The notes beneath the pieces were generated by a model, which made no database searches, was not told the DNA's origin, and saw only the letters and a list, made by a program, of their open reading frames with translations. From contig JAGZMM010000005.1 in assembly GCA_018364155.1 (NCBI GenBank), forward strand, positions 189,167 through 253,166: a stretch of DNA of 64,000 bases. Direction: 5' to 3'. Positions within the stretch are counted from its first letter, which is position 1, and the number at the start of each line of letters is the position of its first letter. The translations under genes were made by a program, and so were the position numbers. Positions 1-8,900 of this stretch are shown here, in pieces. The stretch is from Clostridiales bacterium (GTDB taxonomy: Bacteria > Bacillota > Clostridia > Oscillospirales > Acutalibacteraceae).

Positions 1-844
1 AGGGGAAAAGAAACTCAATGTCAGTGGTGGCATTGGAATAGTGGGACAATTCCTTCTGCTCATGGTCGCGCAGTTTGATGTTTTCTTCCTTCAGCCCCAG
101 AGACAAAAGGAAGTTTTTGCAGTAGTCCTTCCAGTAGGCGAACCATTCCAGGTCAGTGCCGGGCTTGCAGAAGAATTCCAGCTCCATCTGCTCGAACTCC
201 CGGATGCGGAAGATAAAGTTGCCCGGAGTGATCTCGTTGCGGAAGGACTTGCCCACCTGCCCCACGCCGAAGGGAATCTTTTTGCGGGTAGTGCGCTGGA
301 CATTTTGAAAGTTGACGAAAATGCCCTGGGCGGTTTCCGGACGCAGATAGATTTCGCTCTTGGCGTCCTCAGTGACGCCCTGGAAGGTCTTGAACATCAG
401 GTTAAACTTGCGGATTTCCGTAAAATTGCAATTGCCGCATTCCGGGCAGCAGATGTGATGCTCCTTAATATAGTCCTGCATCTCCTGGTCGGACCAGCCC
501 GCTGGAAGAACGCCGGTGTCTTCAATGAGCTTGTCGGCCCTGTGGCGGGTCTTGCAGTCCCGGCAGTCCATCAGCGGGTCGGAGAAGCCGCCCACATGGC
601 CGGAAGCCACCCACACCTGCGGGTTCATCAGAATGGCGGAATCGAGCCCCACATTATAGGGCGATTCCTGCACGAATTTGCGCCACCAGGCACGCTTGAC
701 GTTGTTTTTAAACTCCACACCCAGAGGGCCGTAGTCCCAGGAGTTGCTCAATCCCCCGTAGATTTCCGAGCCCGGGTAAACAAAGCCTCTGCCCTTGCAG
801 AGCGCTACGATTTTTTCCATGGTTTTTTCGCTGTTTGAAAGCAT
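1..844 (-). CDS. glyS: Glycyl-tRNA synthetase, dimeric type (partial, runs off left edge)
   Basis: Charges tRNA-Gly with glycine in the cytosol. The 281 visible residues are the N-terminal half of the single-chain (alpha2) class II enzyme. Visible signatures are GSEIYGGLSNSWDYGPLG near residue 25, a CRDC/CCPECGNC cysteine set that fits the zinc-binding insertion, and the motif 2 region RPETAQGIFVNF followed by the GKSFRNEI stretch. The ATG at 844 is preceded by GGAGGGG at a 7-base gap. A clear sigma-A promoter lies 40 bases upstream. No T-box leader is visible: the upstream region is short and lacks the T-box core. The C-terminal anticodon-binding domain lies outside the window. Confidence 0.95.
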   Translation of the reverse strand, partial: MLSNSEKTMEKIVALCKGRGFVYPGSEIYGGLSNSWDYGPLGVEFKNNVKRAWWRKFVQESPYNVGLDSAILMNPQVWVASGHVGGFSDPLMDCRDCKTRHRADKLIEDTGVLPAGWSDQEMQDYIKEHHICCPECGNCNFTEIRKFNLMFKTFQGVTEDAKSEIYLRPETAQGIFVNFQNVQRTTRKKIPFGVGQVGKSFRNEITPGNFIFRIREFEQMELEFFCKPGTDLEWFAYWKDYCKNFLLSLGLKEENIKLRDHEQKELSHYSNATTDIEFLFP

Positions 845-883
845 GATGCGTCCCCTCCGCTTGATTTTCAGTCATATGAAAAC

Positions 884-912
884 ATAGTACAGCCGAAAAT
901 ACAAAAAGTCAA
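884..912 (-). promoter_or_regulatory. Sigma-A promoter of glyS
   Basis: On the minus strand TTGACT (907-912) is separated by 17 bases from TACTAT (884-889), 40 bases before the glyS ATG. Confidence 0.75.
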
Positions 913-1045
913 GAAAAACGCGGCCTTTTGGCCGGCAAATAGGAGGAAAAACGCAGTGTATAATCCGCCATAGGCCGGGAAAAATAGGCAGGACGAAATG
1001 CAGGCGCGAAAGCAAATGCGCCCAAAACGAAAGGATGAATCCGCA

Positions 1046-2401
1046 ATGGGGAAATTCCTCCTGAAGCTCAGACGCCGCACCATTGTGCGCGTGGTTACGT
1101 TCACCCTGGCAATCATAACCGCACTTTCCATCTACACCGCCATCGGCTATTCCCGTGCCGATCAGTATCAGCGTAGTGTGGAATACACCTACCAGCGTGC
1201 GCTGGACGATCTGACCCAGTATATTGACAACATCAACATCTCCCTGAGCAAGGGGATGTACGCAGGCACCGCCAGCCAGTTTGGCAGCATCGCCAGCGTC
1301 CTCGCAAACGACGCCGCGTCCGCAAAGAGCTGCTTAAGCCAGCTTCCTGTATCCGACCTGCACCTGGACAACACCACCAAGTTCATCTCCCAGGTGGGAG
1401 ACTTTACCAAGTCCCTGGCCAAGAAGCTGCAAACCGGCGGGGAGATCAGCCAGCAGGAACGGGAGAGCATGCAGAAGCTGGCCGACTACGCCCGTCAGCT
1501 CAATGACGCTCTCCAGGCCCTCATGGAGCAAATCTACGCCGGTACCATCCAGCTCGGCGGCGTGCAGTCCACCATGCAGCTGATGAATGAACAGCCCGAT
1601 CCCTCTATAGACGACGGTTTTCTTGAAATTGAGGACAGCTTCGCCGAATATCCCTCCCTCATCTACGACGGGCCTTTCTCCGACCATATCCTTCAGCAGC
1701 GCGCCAAATACCTGGAAGGCCGCAGCGAGGCCTCCAAGGAGGAGTGCCGTGCAAAAGCCGCCCAATTTTTGTCGGTGGATGCAGGGAGCGTAGCCGATGC
1801 GGGAGAAGAAGCGGGTGTCATCCCGTCTTATAACTTCACCAGCGGCGACGTGTATATCAATGTAACCAAGCCCGGTGGTTTTGTGTCCTATTATCTGGAT
1901 TCCCGCTATGTGGGCGAGCAGAAGCTTTCCATGGAGGAAGCGGTGGAAAAAGCCGCTCAATTTTTGCAAAGTCACGGCATGCCCGACATGAAGGAAACCT
2001 ATTACTTCACCTCCGACGGCATCTGCACCATCAATTTTGCCTATACCCAGTCGGGCGTGACCTGCTACACCGATTTAATCAAGGTAGGCGTCGCGTTAGA
2101 CGACGGCTCCATCGTTCTCTATGATGCCCGCGGCTTTGTCATGAACCACACCGATCGTGCCATAGAAGCGCCGGTGGTTTCCGAGGACCAGGCCAGAGAA
2201 ACACTCAGCGAGCTTCTCACCGTCCACCAGGTGTCCCAGGCGCTCATTCCGTTGTCCGGGGGAACCGAGGCCCAATGCTACGAATTTCGCTGCACCGGCC
2301 AGAATCAGGAGGAAATCCTGGTTTACGTCAACGTGAAAACCGGCGCGGAAGAACGGATTCTCATTTTGCTCAAATCCGACGGCGGCGTGCTCACATTGTA
2401 A
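1046..2401 (+). CDS. ypeB: Spore germination protein YpeB
   Basis: A 451-residue membrane-anchored protein of the YpeB family. In Bacillus, YpeB is needed to place and stabilise the cortex-lytic enzyme SleB in the spore. A basic N-terminus is followed by one membrane segment (about residues 10-32). A helical region and C-terminal PepSY-like repeats follow, with conserved stretches such as GGFVSYYLDSRYVG and SVEYTYQRALDDL. The ATG at 1046 is preferred because AAAGGATG lies just upstream; an in-frame ATG at 998 would add 16 basic residues. No sleB lies next to it, although the two are usually paired, so SleB would have to be elsewhere. The gene indicates an endospore former. Confidence 0.9.
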   Translation: MGKFLLKLRRRTIVRVVTFTLAIITALSIYTAIGYSRADQYQRSVEYTYQRALDDLTQYIDNINISLSKGMYAGTASQFGSIASVLANDAASAKSCLSQLPVSDLHLDNTTKFISQVGDFTKSLAKKLQTGGEISQQERESMQKLADYARQLNDALQALMEQIYAGTIQLGGVQSTMQLMNEQPDPSIDDGFLEIEDSFAEYPSLIYDGPFSDHILQQRAKYLEGRSEASKEECRAKAAQFLSVDAGSVADAGEEAGVIPSYNFTSGDVYINVTKPGGFVSYYLDSRYVGEQKLSMEEAVEKAAQFLQSHGMPDMKETYYFTSDGICTINFAYTQSGVTCYTDLIKVGVALDDGSIVLYDARGFVMNHTDRAIEAPVVSEDQARETLSELLTVHQVSQALIPLSGGTEAQCYEFRCTGQNQEEILVYVNVKTGAEERILILLKSDGGVLTL

Positions 2402-2526
2402 AAACCAGTCATAAAATACCGGTTTCGGTGCACACTAATACCGGTCAAGACAGCTTGGCCGCAAGCGCTGTGCATTTTTGCAGAAAATTCCCGGTATTCC
2501 GGAACAAAATAAGGAGTGAAATCAAC

Positions 2527-2778
2527 ATGAAAAAACCTACCAAAGGCATCGTGCTTTTCGCCGTTCTCGCGGCGATGACCGCAGCGGTTTTTACCGGCTG
2601 TTCGGACGGCGCGGATTCGAGCAGCTCTTCGAAGGCTTCTTCCGCAGGTTCCGCCGCGTCGAACACCACCTCGCAGAACGTTTCTTCCGACGTTTCCGAC
2701 AGCGGCCTGTCCATTCCGCCGGTGGAATCCATGCTTCCCAGCATGCCAGACCTCAGTTCTACCCTTTCCAGCAAGTAA
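2527..2778 (+). CDS. Small Ser-rich lipoprotein of unknown function
   Basis: An 83-residue predicted lipoprotein. A lysine-rich start and hydrophobic segment end in the lipobox FTGC (Cys about residue 28), so Lgt and Lsp should process it. The mature part is almost entirely Ser, Ala, Asp and Thr, ending in a Pro-Ser stretch (VESMLPSMPDLSS), and has no recognisable domain. The start is set by AAGGAG nine bases before ATG 2527. It lies 125 bases after ypeB and is closed by a strong terminator, so it may be co-transcribed with ypeB or have its own promoter. The function is not known to me. Confidence 0.75.
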   Translation: MKKPTKGIVLFAVLAAMTAAVFTGCSDGADSSSSSKASSAGSAASNTTSQNVSSDVSDSGLSIPPVESMLPSMPDLSSTLSSK

Positions 2779-2792
2779 TCACCATAAGCATC

Positions 2793-2840
2793 AAAACAAA
2801 GGCGGAAGAATCTCGATTCTTCCGCCTTTGTTTTGATTGC
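2793..2840 (+). terminator. Rho-independent terminator after the small lipoprotein
   Basis: A 20-base perfect inverted repeat (2793-2812 and 2815-2834) with A-rich and T-rich flanks. It should end transcription of the ypeB/lipoprotein unit. Confidence 0.85.
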
Positions 2841-3034
2841 AGGGAACGGTTTGCTGTGATAAAAAGCCGTGCTACCATTCGAGAGGCCGGCGGGAGAAAA
2901 AAGCAGAGCGTACATTCTTTTCACCGGTTGGCGGTATCCTGCCGAATGCCTGCGTGTAAGGCGGGTTTGGGTGAAAAAAACGCGCCAGGCGCATGCAATA
3001 GGGTAAACTCGGCGGGGTACGGGAATTTCCATGG

Positions 3035-3063
3035 TTGAATCTGAAAATGGTCGGTGGTATAAT
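3035..3063 (+). promoter_or_regulatory. Sigma-A promoter of the potassium transporter gene
   Basis: TTGAAT (3035-3040), a 17-base spacer and TATAAT (3058-3063), 58 bases before the ATG at 3122. Confidence 0.8.
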
Positions 3064-3121
3064 AGCCGGAGTGGTTTGGCGCCAGGCCTTCTTTGAGTAA
3101 TGAAAAGGTGTTGAGAGAACA

Positions 3122-4483
3122 ATGCGGATTGCGCAACAAAAAAAGCGTGGCATGCCTCACGTAAGGCTGATTATGCTGAGCTTTGCCGCCATCATCGCGG
3201 TGGGGACTTTTCTGCTGATGCTTCCCATCTCGTCAAATTCCGGCAGCTTTACCCCGCCGGAGGACGCGTTGTTTACCGCTACCTCCGCCACCTGCGTGAC
3301 CGGTTTGGTGGTGTTCGATACCTTTGCCCATTGGAACGGGTTTGGTCAGGCCGTCATCCTGCTGCTCATTCAGCTGGGTGGGCTGGGCCTGATTTCTTTT
3401 ACCACCTTCTTTACCCTGACCATTCGCCGCAAGCTGGGAATCCGGGATTTGCAGCTTGCCAACGAATACATTTCAAATGGAAGTCTCAAGGATGTTCCCA
3501 GGCTTTTGCGCCTGGTGGTGGCGGTATCCTTTACGGTGGAAGTTTTGGGCGCGCTGCTTTTGAGCTTCCGTTTTGTTCCCGCTTATGGGGACGTAGGGGT
3601 GTGGATCTCGATCTTTCTCGCCGTTTCCGCCTACTGCAACGCTGGATTCGATATCCTTGGGCGGGAGGGCCCCTTCTCCAGTCTGACCAATTATAATGAC
3701 GACCCGCTGGTCCTGTTGACCATTTCCGCGCTCATTATCATTGGAGGACTGGGTTTTATTGTTTTTAACGACATCTTGTCTTATCGCAGGGGACATAGCC
3801 TGCTGCTGCATACGCGGGTGGTGCTGATTTTCAGCACGGCGCTGATTGTGCTTGGTGCGCTTCTTTTCTTCCTCATAGAATATAACAATTCCGGTACCAT
3901 GAAAGACCTGCCCTTGGGCCAAAAGATACTTGCCTCCTTCTTCCAGTCGGTTTCCGCCCGTACGGCGGGCTTTAATTCCGTGGATGTGGGCGCCATGTAC
4001 GATCCGTCAAAAATGCTTATGTGCGCGCTGATGTTCATCGGTGCGGCTTCCGGTTCTACCGGCGGCGGTATTAAGATCACCACCTTTATCGTACTGGTGA
4101 TGACGGTGGTCAGTGTGGTGCGCGGCCGGGAGGACACCATTGTGCTGGGGCGCAAGGTGAGCAAACGGGTGGTGTACCGGGCTTTGTCCATTGCGGCTAT
4201 CTCGGGTCTCATCGTGTTTGTGGCGTTTTTTGTCATCATGTATTGCCAGCAGGAGCAGGGAATTGCCAGCATCGACGCGCTTTTTGAAGCGGTTTCCGCG
4301 TTTGGAACCGTGGGCCTTTCCACCGGAGCAACGCCGGATATGACCCTGGGTTCCAAGCTCATTTTAATTGTCACCATGTTTGCCGGCCGCGTGGGCCCGG
4401 TTTCTTTGGCGCTTGCTTTGACAGTGCGGGACCAAAAGCACGAAAGCGAAGTGTTGCCGGAGGGCCGGATTCTGGTCGGATGA
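3122..4483 (+). CDS. ktrB: Potassium uptake protein, KtrB/TrkH family
   Basis: The 453-residue channel-forming subunit of a K+ uptake system in the inner membrane. All four pore-loop repeats of the superfamily are visible with their filter glycines: ATCVTGLVVFD, SAYCNAGFDILG, SVSARTAGFNSVD and SAFGTVGLSTGAT. Length and the short N-terminus fit KtrB better than the longer proteobacterial TrkH. The cytosolic RCK partner (KtrA/TrkA) that gates this channel is not adjacent and not in the window. The gene has its own promoter and is followed 35 bases later by a lipoprotein gene with its own ribosome site. Confidence 0.93.
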   Translation: MRIAQQKKRGMPHVRLIMLSFAAIIAVGTFLLMLPISSNSGSFTPPEDALFTATSATCVTGLVVFDTFAHWNGFGQAVILLLIQLGGLGLISFTTFFTLTIRRKLGIRDLQLANEYISNGSLKDVPRLLRLVVAVSFTVEVLGALLLSFRFVPAYGDVGVWISIFLAVSAYCNAGFDILGREGPFSSLTNYNDDPLVLLTISALIIIGGLGFIVFNDILSYRRGHSLLLHTRVVLIFSTALIVLGALLFFLIEYNNSGTMKDLPLGQKILASFFQSVSARTAGFNSVDVGAMYDPSKMLMCALMFIGAASGSTGGGIKITTFIVLVMTVVSVVRGREDTIVLGRKVSKRVVYRALSIAAISGLIVFVAFFVIMYCQQEQGIASIDALFEAVSAFGTVGLSTGATPDMTLGSKLILIVTMFAGRVGPVSLALALTVRDQKHESEVLPEGRILVG

Positions 4484-4518
4484 TCTTCCATTTTGATTGA
4501 ATAAAAGGAGAACTGCAC

Positions 4519-5598
4519 ATGAAAAAAGGAAAACGACTTTTGGCCTTTTTGCTGACGGCTGCGGTCTGCCTGTCGGTAAGCGCATGCACCCCAGCGTCAG
4601 ACCCTAGCAAGGCCTCTTCCGGCGGCGCATCCAGCCAGTCCGCTTCCTCCAAAGAGGAGCCGAAGAATGTCAATACGAAGATCAATCCTCTGACCGGGCT
4701 TGATGACCTTCCCGCCAACTGCATCGGCAAGCGGCCGGTAGGAATCATGATCAACAACATTCGCTCTGCCGTGCCCCAGAATAACATCGCCGGTGCAGAC
4801 CTGTGCTATGAAATGCTGGTAGAGGGCGGGATTACCCGCATTCTGGCCATTTATTCGGATATCCAGTCTCTTCCCAAGACCGGCTCCATCCGCAGCGCCC
4901 GGCCCAGCTACGTGGAACTGGCGAAGGGTCATGACCTGATTTACTGCCACGTGGGCGGCAGCGACGAGGCGGCCGCTATGATCAAGTCCATGGATGTGGA
5001 CGATGTGGACGGAAACTACGATACCAAAACCATTTGGAGAGACAAGGGACGCATCGCGGAGTTCGGCTCGGTGCACAGCTGTGTCACCGACGGCGAGCAC
5101 CTAATGGAGAAGATTACAGAGGAAGACATCCGTACCGACATCCGGGATGGTGCCAACGCCTTTACCTTCCTGGAAAACGGCAAGACCCGCGTTCCCTCCG
5201 GGCAAGCGTGTACCTCGGTGACGGTTCCTTTCTCGGCTGGCTATACCTCTGTATTTGATTACGACGAGAAAGCCCAGGTCTACAAAAAGTCTCAGTTCGG
5301 CGAACCCCAGGTGGACTATGGAACCGACAAGCAGGTGGCGGTCACCAACGTTCTGGTGCTCAAAACCAAGGTGGAGAACTCCCATGATGCCGCGGGACAT
5401 ATGAACATTGAGCTGGAAGGCGGGGAAGGCCTGTACATTTCGATGGGCGGCTGTGAGGAAATCAAGTGGAGCAAGGGAGATGCGGACAATCCCCTGACTT
5501 TGACGAACAAGGATGGAACGCCGCTGGAGCTCAACTGCGGCAAGTCCTGGATCTGCTTTGTAGGTCTCGCCACGCAGATCGATGTGCAAGCACAATAA
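4519..5598 (+). CDS. DUF3048 (YerB-type) lipoprotein
   Basis: A 359-residue predicted lipoprotein. The signal segment ends in SVSAC (lipobox, Cys about residue 23), then a Ser/Lys-rich linker to residue 55, then a DUF3048 domain starting at NPLTGL. The conserved DUF3048 features RPVGIMINNI, GSIRSARPSYVELAKGHD and HVGGSDEAA are all visible. The biochemical role of the family is not established. The protein should sit on the outer face of the membrane. Its ribosome site AAAAGGAG is 8 bases before the ATG, and a terminator follows directly. It lies just behind the potassium transporter gene and may be read from the same promoter. Confidence 0.9.
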   Translation: MKKGKRLLAFLLTAAVCLSVSACTPASDPSKASSGGASSQSASSKEEPKNVNTKINPLTGLDDLPANCIGKRPVGIMINNIRSAVPQNNIAGADLCYEMLVEGGITRILAIYSDIQSLPKTGSIRSARPSYVELAKGHDLIYCHVGGSDEAAAMIKSMDVDDVDGNYDTKTIWRDKGRIAEFGSVHSCVTDGEHLMEKITEEDIRTDIRDGANAFTFLENGKTRVPSGQACTSVTVPFSAGYTSVFDYDEKAQVYKKSQFGEPQVDYGTDKQVAVTNVLVLKTKVENSHDAAGHMNIELEGGEGLYISMGGCEEIKWSKGDADNPLTLTNKDGTPLELNCGKSWICFVGLATQIDVQAQ

Positions 5599-5610
5599 TA
5601 GAAGAAACGA

Positions 5611-5650
5611 GCAAGGGCCGGACGCGGTTTCGCGTCCGGCCCTTGTTTTA
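5611..5650 (+). terminator. Rho-independent terminator after the DUF3048 gene
   Basis: The stem GCAAGGGCCGGACGCG pairs with CGCGTCCGGCCCTTGT around a four-base loop, followed by TTTTA. Confidence 0.85.
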
Positions 5651-5870
5651 CCAGGCGAAATAAGTATGGCCTGAAAAATCAGGCTATGCGGCAATGGATT
5701 TGTTTGTGTTCGAATCAGCATACAGGGGCTGTTTACAGCTGCCGTTCTCCGACGAAGACGGGCATTGCACAAGCACCGCCCATCTTTTTCAGAGGAAAAC
5801 GGCCGGGGATTTCCAAGAGGAGGCCGAGAAACCGCCGATGAGATGCTTTATCTTCCGATGGTACGATACC
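5651..5870. other. Intergenic stretch with no gene seen
   Basis: About 220 bases between two terminators. Only short open frames without ribosome sites are present. I see no promoter, RNA motif or repeat. Confidence 0.5.
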
Positions 5871-5914
5871 ATAAAAGGAAGGACGCCGGGTTAACCCGGC
5901 GTCCTTCCTTTTAT
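5871..5914 (-). terminator. Terminator of the large surface-protein gene
   Basis: A perfect 44-base palindrome (two 22-base arms, no fixed loop) with ATAAAAGG/CCTTTTAT ends, 4 bases past the stop codon of the minus-strand gene. Confidence 0.85.
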
Positions 5915-5917
5915 GGG

Positions 5918-8900
5918 TTATTCTTTGTTCTTCGGGAACTTCTTTTTTTGCTTGGGCCGCTGGTTTAAAAAGACAACCGTTACCGCCACGGCGGCGGAAA
6001 TCAGCAGAATCGCAATGGAAATGCCCAAGGCCGAACGGCTGGAATTGGCCGGCGGCTTGGATGAAGCGCTGTCCTGGGAGGGTTCCTCTGGCAGGGAAGG
6101 CGCGCTGCTTTCCGGGAGAGGCTCGGAAGGCGGAAGGGAGGACTCCGGCAAAGAAGAAGCCTCCTGCTGCGATTGGGGAACATATCCCTCCTCCCGTGTG
6201 GCCATGATGATGTAATTCTGGGTGGTTTTTCCGTGCCGTGCTACCGATACGGTGACGGCGGTTTCCTGACCAGCTACCAAGTTGTTCCCGGTAATGGTAA
6301 CCTTGGCGTCCTCTTCAAAGGGAACGGCGTTAATGGTGAGGGACTCCACATGATGGGGGACGGTGCAGTAGTAAATGCGCATGGTGTCCTCCGTGTTGTA
6401 AACGGGGCTGATCTGCGCTTCCTCCACCGATAGAGACTTCAGGGCATTGACACCGGTATTTACCACCGGAGCCTTGGAGGAAGAAGCTTCCCCGGCGGGC
6501 ACGGTGACTCTAAGGGTGTAGTATAGATCATCCATCCCTGGATGGGAGACTCGAATGGAAACAACAGAGGTGGTGCCCGGAGTCAGCTTGTTATTAAGAA
6601 CGTCGTAGGTGGCCTCGCTATCCATGGGGACGGCGGTGATTTTCAGTTCCGTAGCGCCTGCCGGGGCGATGATCTCATAGTCTTCCCCTGAGTTGGTAGG
6701 GCGAAAGGGAACTCCCACGAAGGTGGCGCCCTCAATCTCCAGGGACTTTAGCTTGTTGGAATGCCCGGAAAGAGTGACAGGCGTTACCTGTGCAGGTAAC
6801 GCCTTTTGTGCGGTGGCTGTCATGGTGGGCGGTGCTCCGCTGGGCACTGCCCGGGTCGCAGGCCGGGTGGCCTTGATGGTGTAATAAAGGGTATCTCCGC
6901 TTACCGGCGTGACCGCGATGACCACACTGGTGGTTTTGCCGGGCTCCAAGGAATTAAATAGGATATCTACCTTGGCGTTCGGGTCAACCGGCACGGCTGT
7001 AATGTCCAGTGCCGACATGGAAGCGGGGACGGTACAGGCGTAGGTTTCGCCGGGGTTATTTTCCCGGAAGGGAAAGTCAAACTCCACTCCACGCACGCTG
7101 AGCTCCTTGAGCTTATTGGAGGTGGCGGAGGAATCCGCAGGCGTGGAAGAGTTACCGCCCGTCCCTCCTGCGGGGTTGGCGGGGCGCGTAGCCAGGATGG
7201 AGTAGTACAGCGTTGGCAACCCGGCCCGCTGTACTTTGATGGAAACCGTGGTGGTCTGTCCGATGACCAAGACGTTGTTGAGAATGGTCACCTTTGCTTC
7301 CGGGTCAGCCGCAACCGCTTGGATATCCAGCGTGTTCATGTCATAGGGCACGGTGCAGGTATACGTTTCACCGCGGTTTTGCACACGGAAGGGGTAGTCA
7401 AGAGTAACACCTGTAATCGCAAGCTCTGCAAGCCGATTGGAGGCTGTGGTTTCCGGCTGGGCGCTGGGTGTCTGTGCGGGCAGCGCAGGCCGGGTGACCT
7501 TGATTTCGTAATGCCGGGAGGGAAGCCCTTCCCGGGAAACCGTAACGCGAACCACAGTGGTGGCTCCGGGTTTGAGATCGTTGTTCTCAATGGTGACGGT
7601 GGCCTTGTCGTCCGCCGGTACGGCCTGGATGGTCAGCGCATCCGTTTGGGCGGAAACGGTGCACGAATAGGTTTCAAAGGGATTATACATGCTGTATGCC
7701 GTGTTTAAGGAAGTCTCTGCCACCGACAGTTCCTTTAACCGGGTGGAGGTCACATCCGAGGGGAGAGAAAGCCCGGCGGCCGCGCTTTCTTCCGCCTCGC
7801 GCGTCACCAGCAGGATGTAGAACCGGGTGCGAAGCTGGGGATGGGAAACGCCGATGAAGACCGGTACTGTTTTGCCGGGAGGCAGCTCGCGCCCAATCAC
7901 CGAGACGGACGCTTCCTCGTCCATACAGATAGCTTCGATGTCAATCTGCGAAACGGAGCTGGGCACCGTGCAGGTGAGCAAAATGCTGTCTTCCTGCACC
8001 GGCACAGCCTGCCGGTAGGAGGAATCGGAGGCGCTAAGCACCGTCAGGGAAGAAAGCTTGGTGGAATAGATTTTGACCGGATCCGGTTCCTGCGTAGGCT
8101 GGTTGCCCGAAGAAGAACCAGAGGACGGATTGGAGTTTACACTAGGTGACTGGGACGATGCCCCCGGGTCACTGGGAGAGGGTGCATGGGAATCGGACGG
8201 GGAAGACGACGAGCCGGGGTTCGAAGAGCTGCCGCCGCCCTGGGAAGAAGAACTCTGGGAAGAACTACTGCCCTGGGAAGAAGTAGAGGGCTGGGAAGAC
8301 ACCTCGGAGGAAGAGCCGCTGCTCTCCTGGGAAGAACTGCTCGGGGTAGAAGAGGAACTCGGCTGAGAGGAGGAACTGGGAGCAGAGGACGGCTGGGAGG
8401 AACTTTGCTCGGAAGAAGAGGGGCTCTGAGAAGAGCTGGGAGCCGACGATTCCGGTTCAGAGGGAGTGGGCGGAGCCGCCTCGCGGGTGGCGTGGATGAC
8501 GTACGTGCGTGTGCCTACTCCCGCTAAGGATACCGCCACCTTCACATCGGTGGTTTTTCCAGCCAGCAGAGTGTTGTTATACACCATGATGACCGCATCC
8601 GGATGTTCGGCCTTGGCCACCACGGAAAGCGAGGTCGTTTCATAGGGGACGGTGCAGGAATATTCTAGAATTTCGCTCTCGGGATCGAAGGGCGGATCCA
8701 GCTGGACGCCGTCCACCGCCAAAGCCGTCAGCTTGTTGGAAGGCGGATCCACCGGATCGGGAGCTTTCTTCTCCCGGGTAGCGCAAATGATGTATTTGCG
8801 GGATTCCACCCCGTCTCTGGAAACCTCCACGATTACGTCGGTGGTTTCTCCGGGAACAAGGGCATTGTTGTAAATCCGGATGGTGGCTTCGCTGTCCTGT

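Noticed and set aside
8070..8460. Short repeated DNA words in the surface-protein gene that could suggest a CRISPR-like array
   Set aside because: They are Ser/Pro-codon low complexity in frame; units are irregular and there are no unique spacers.
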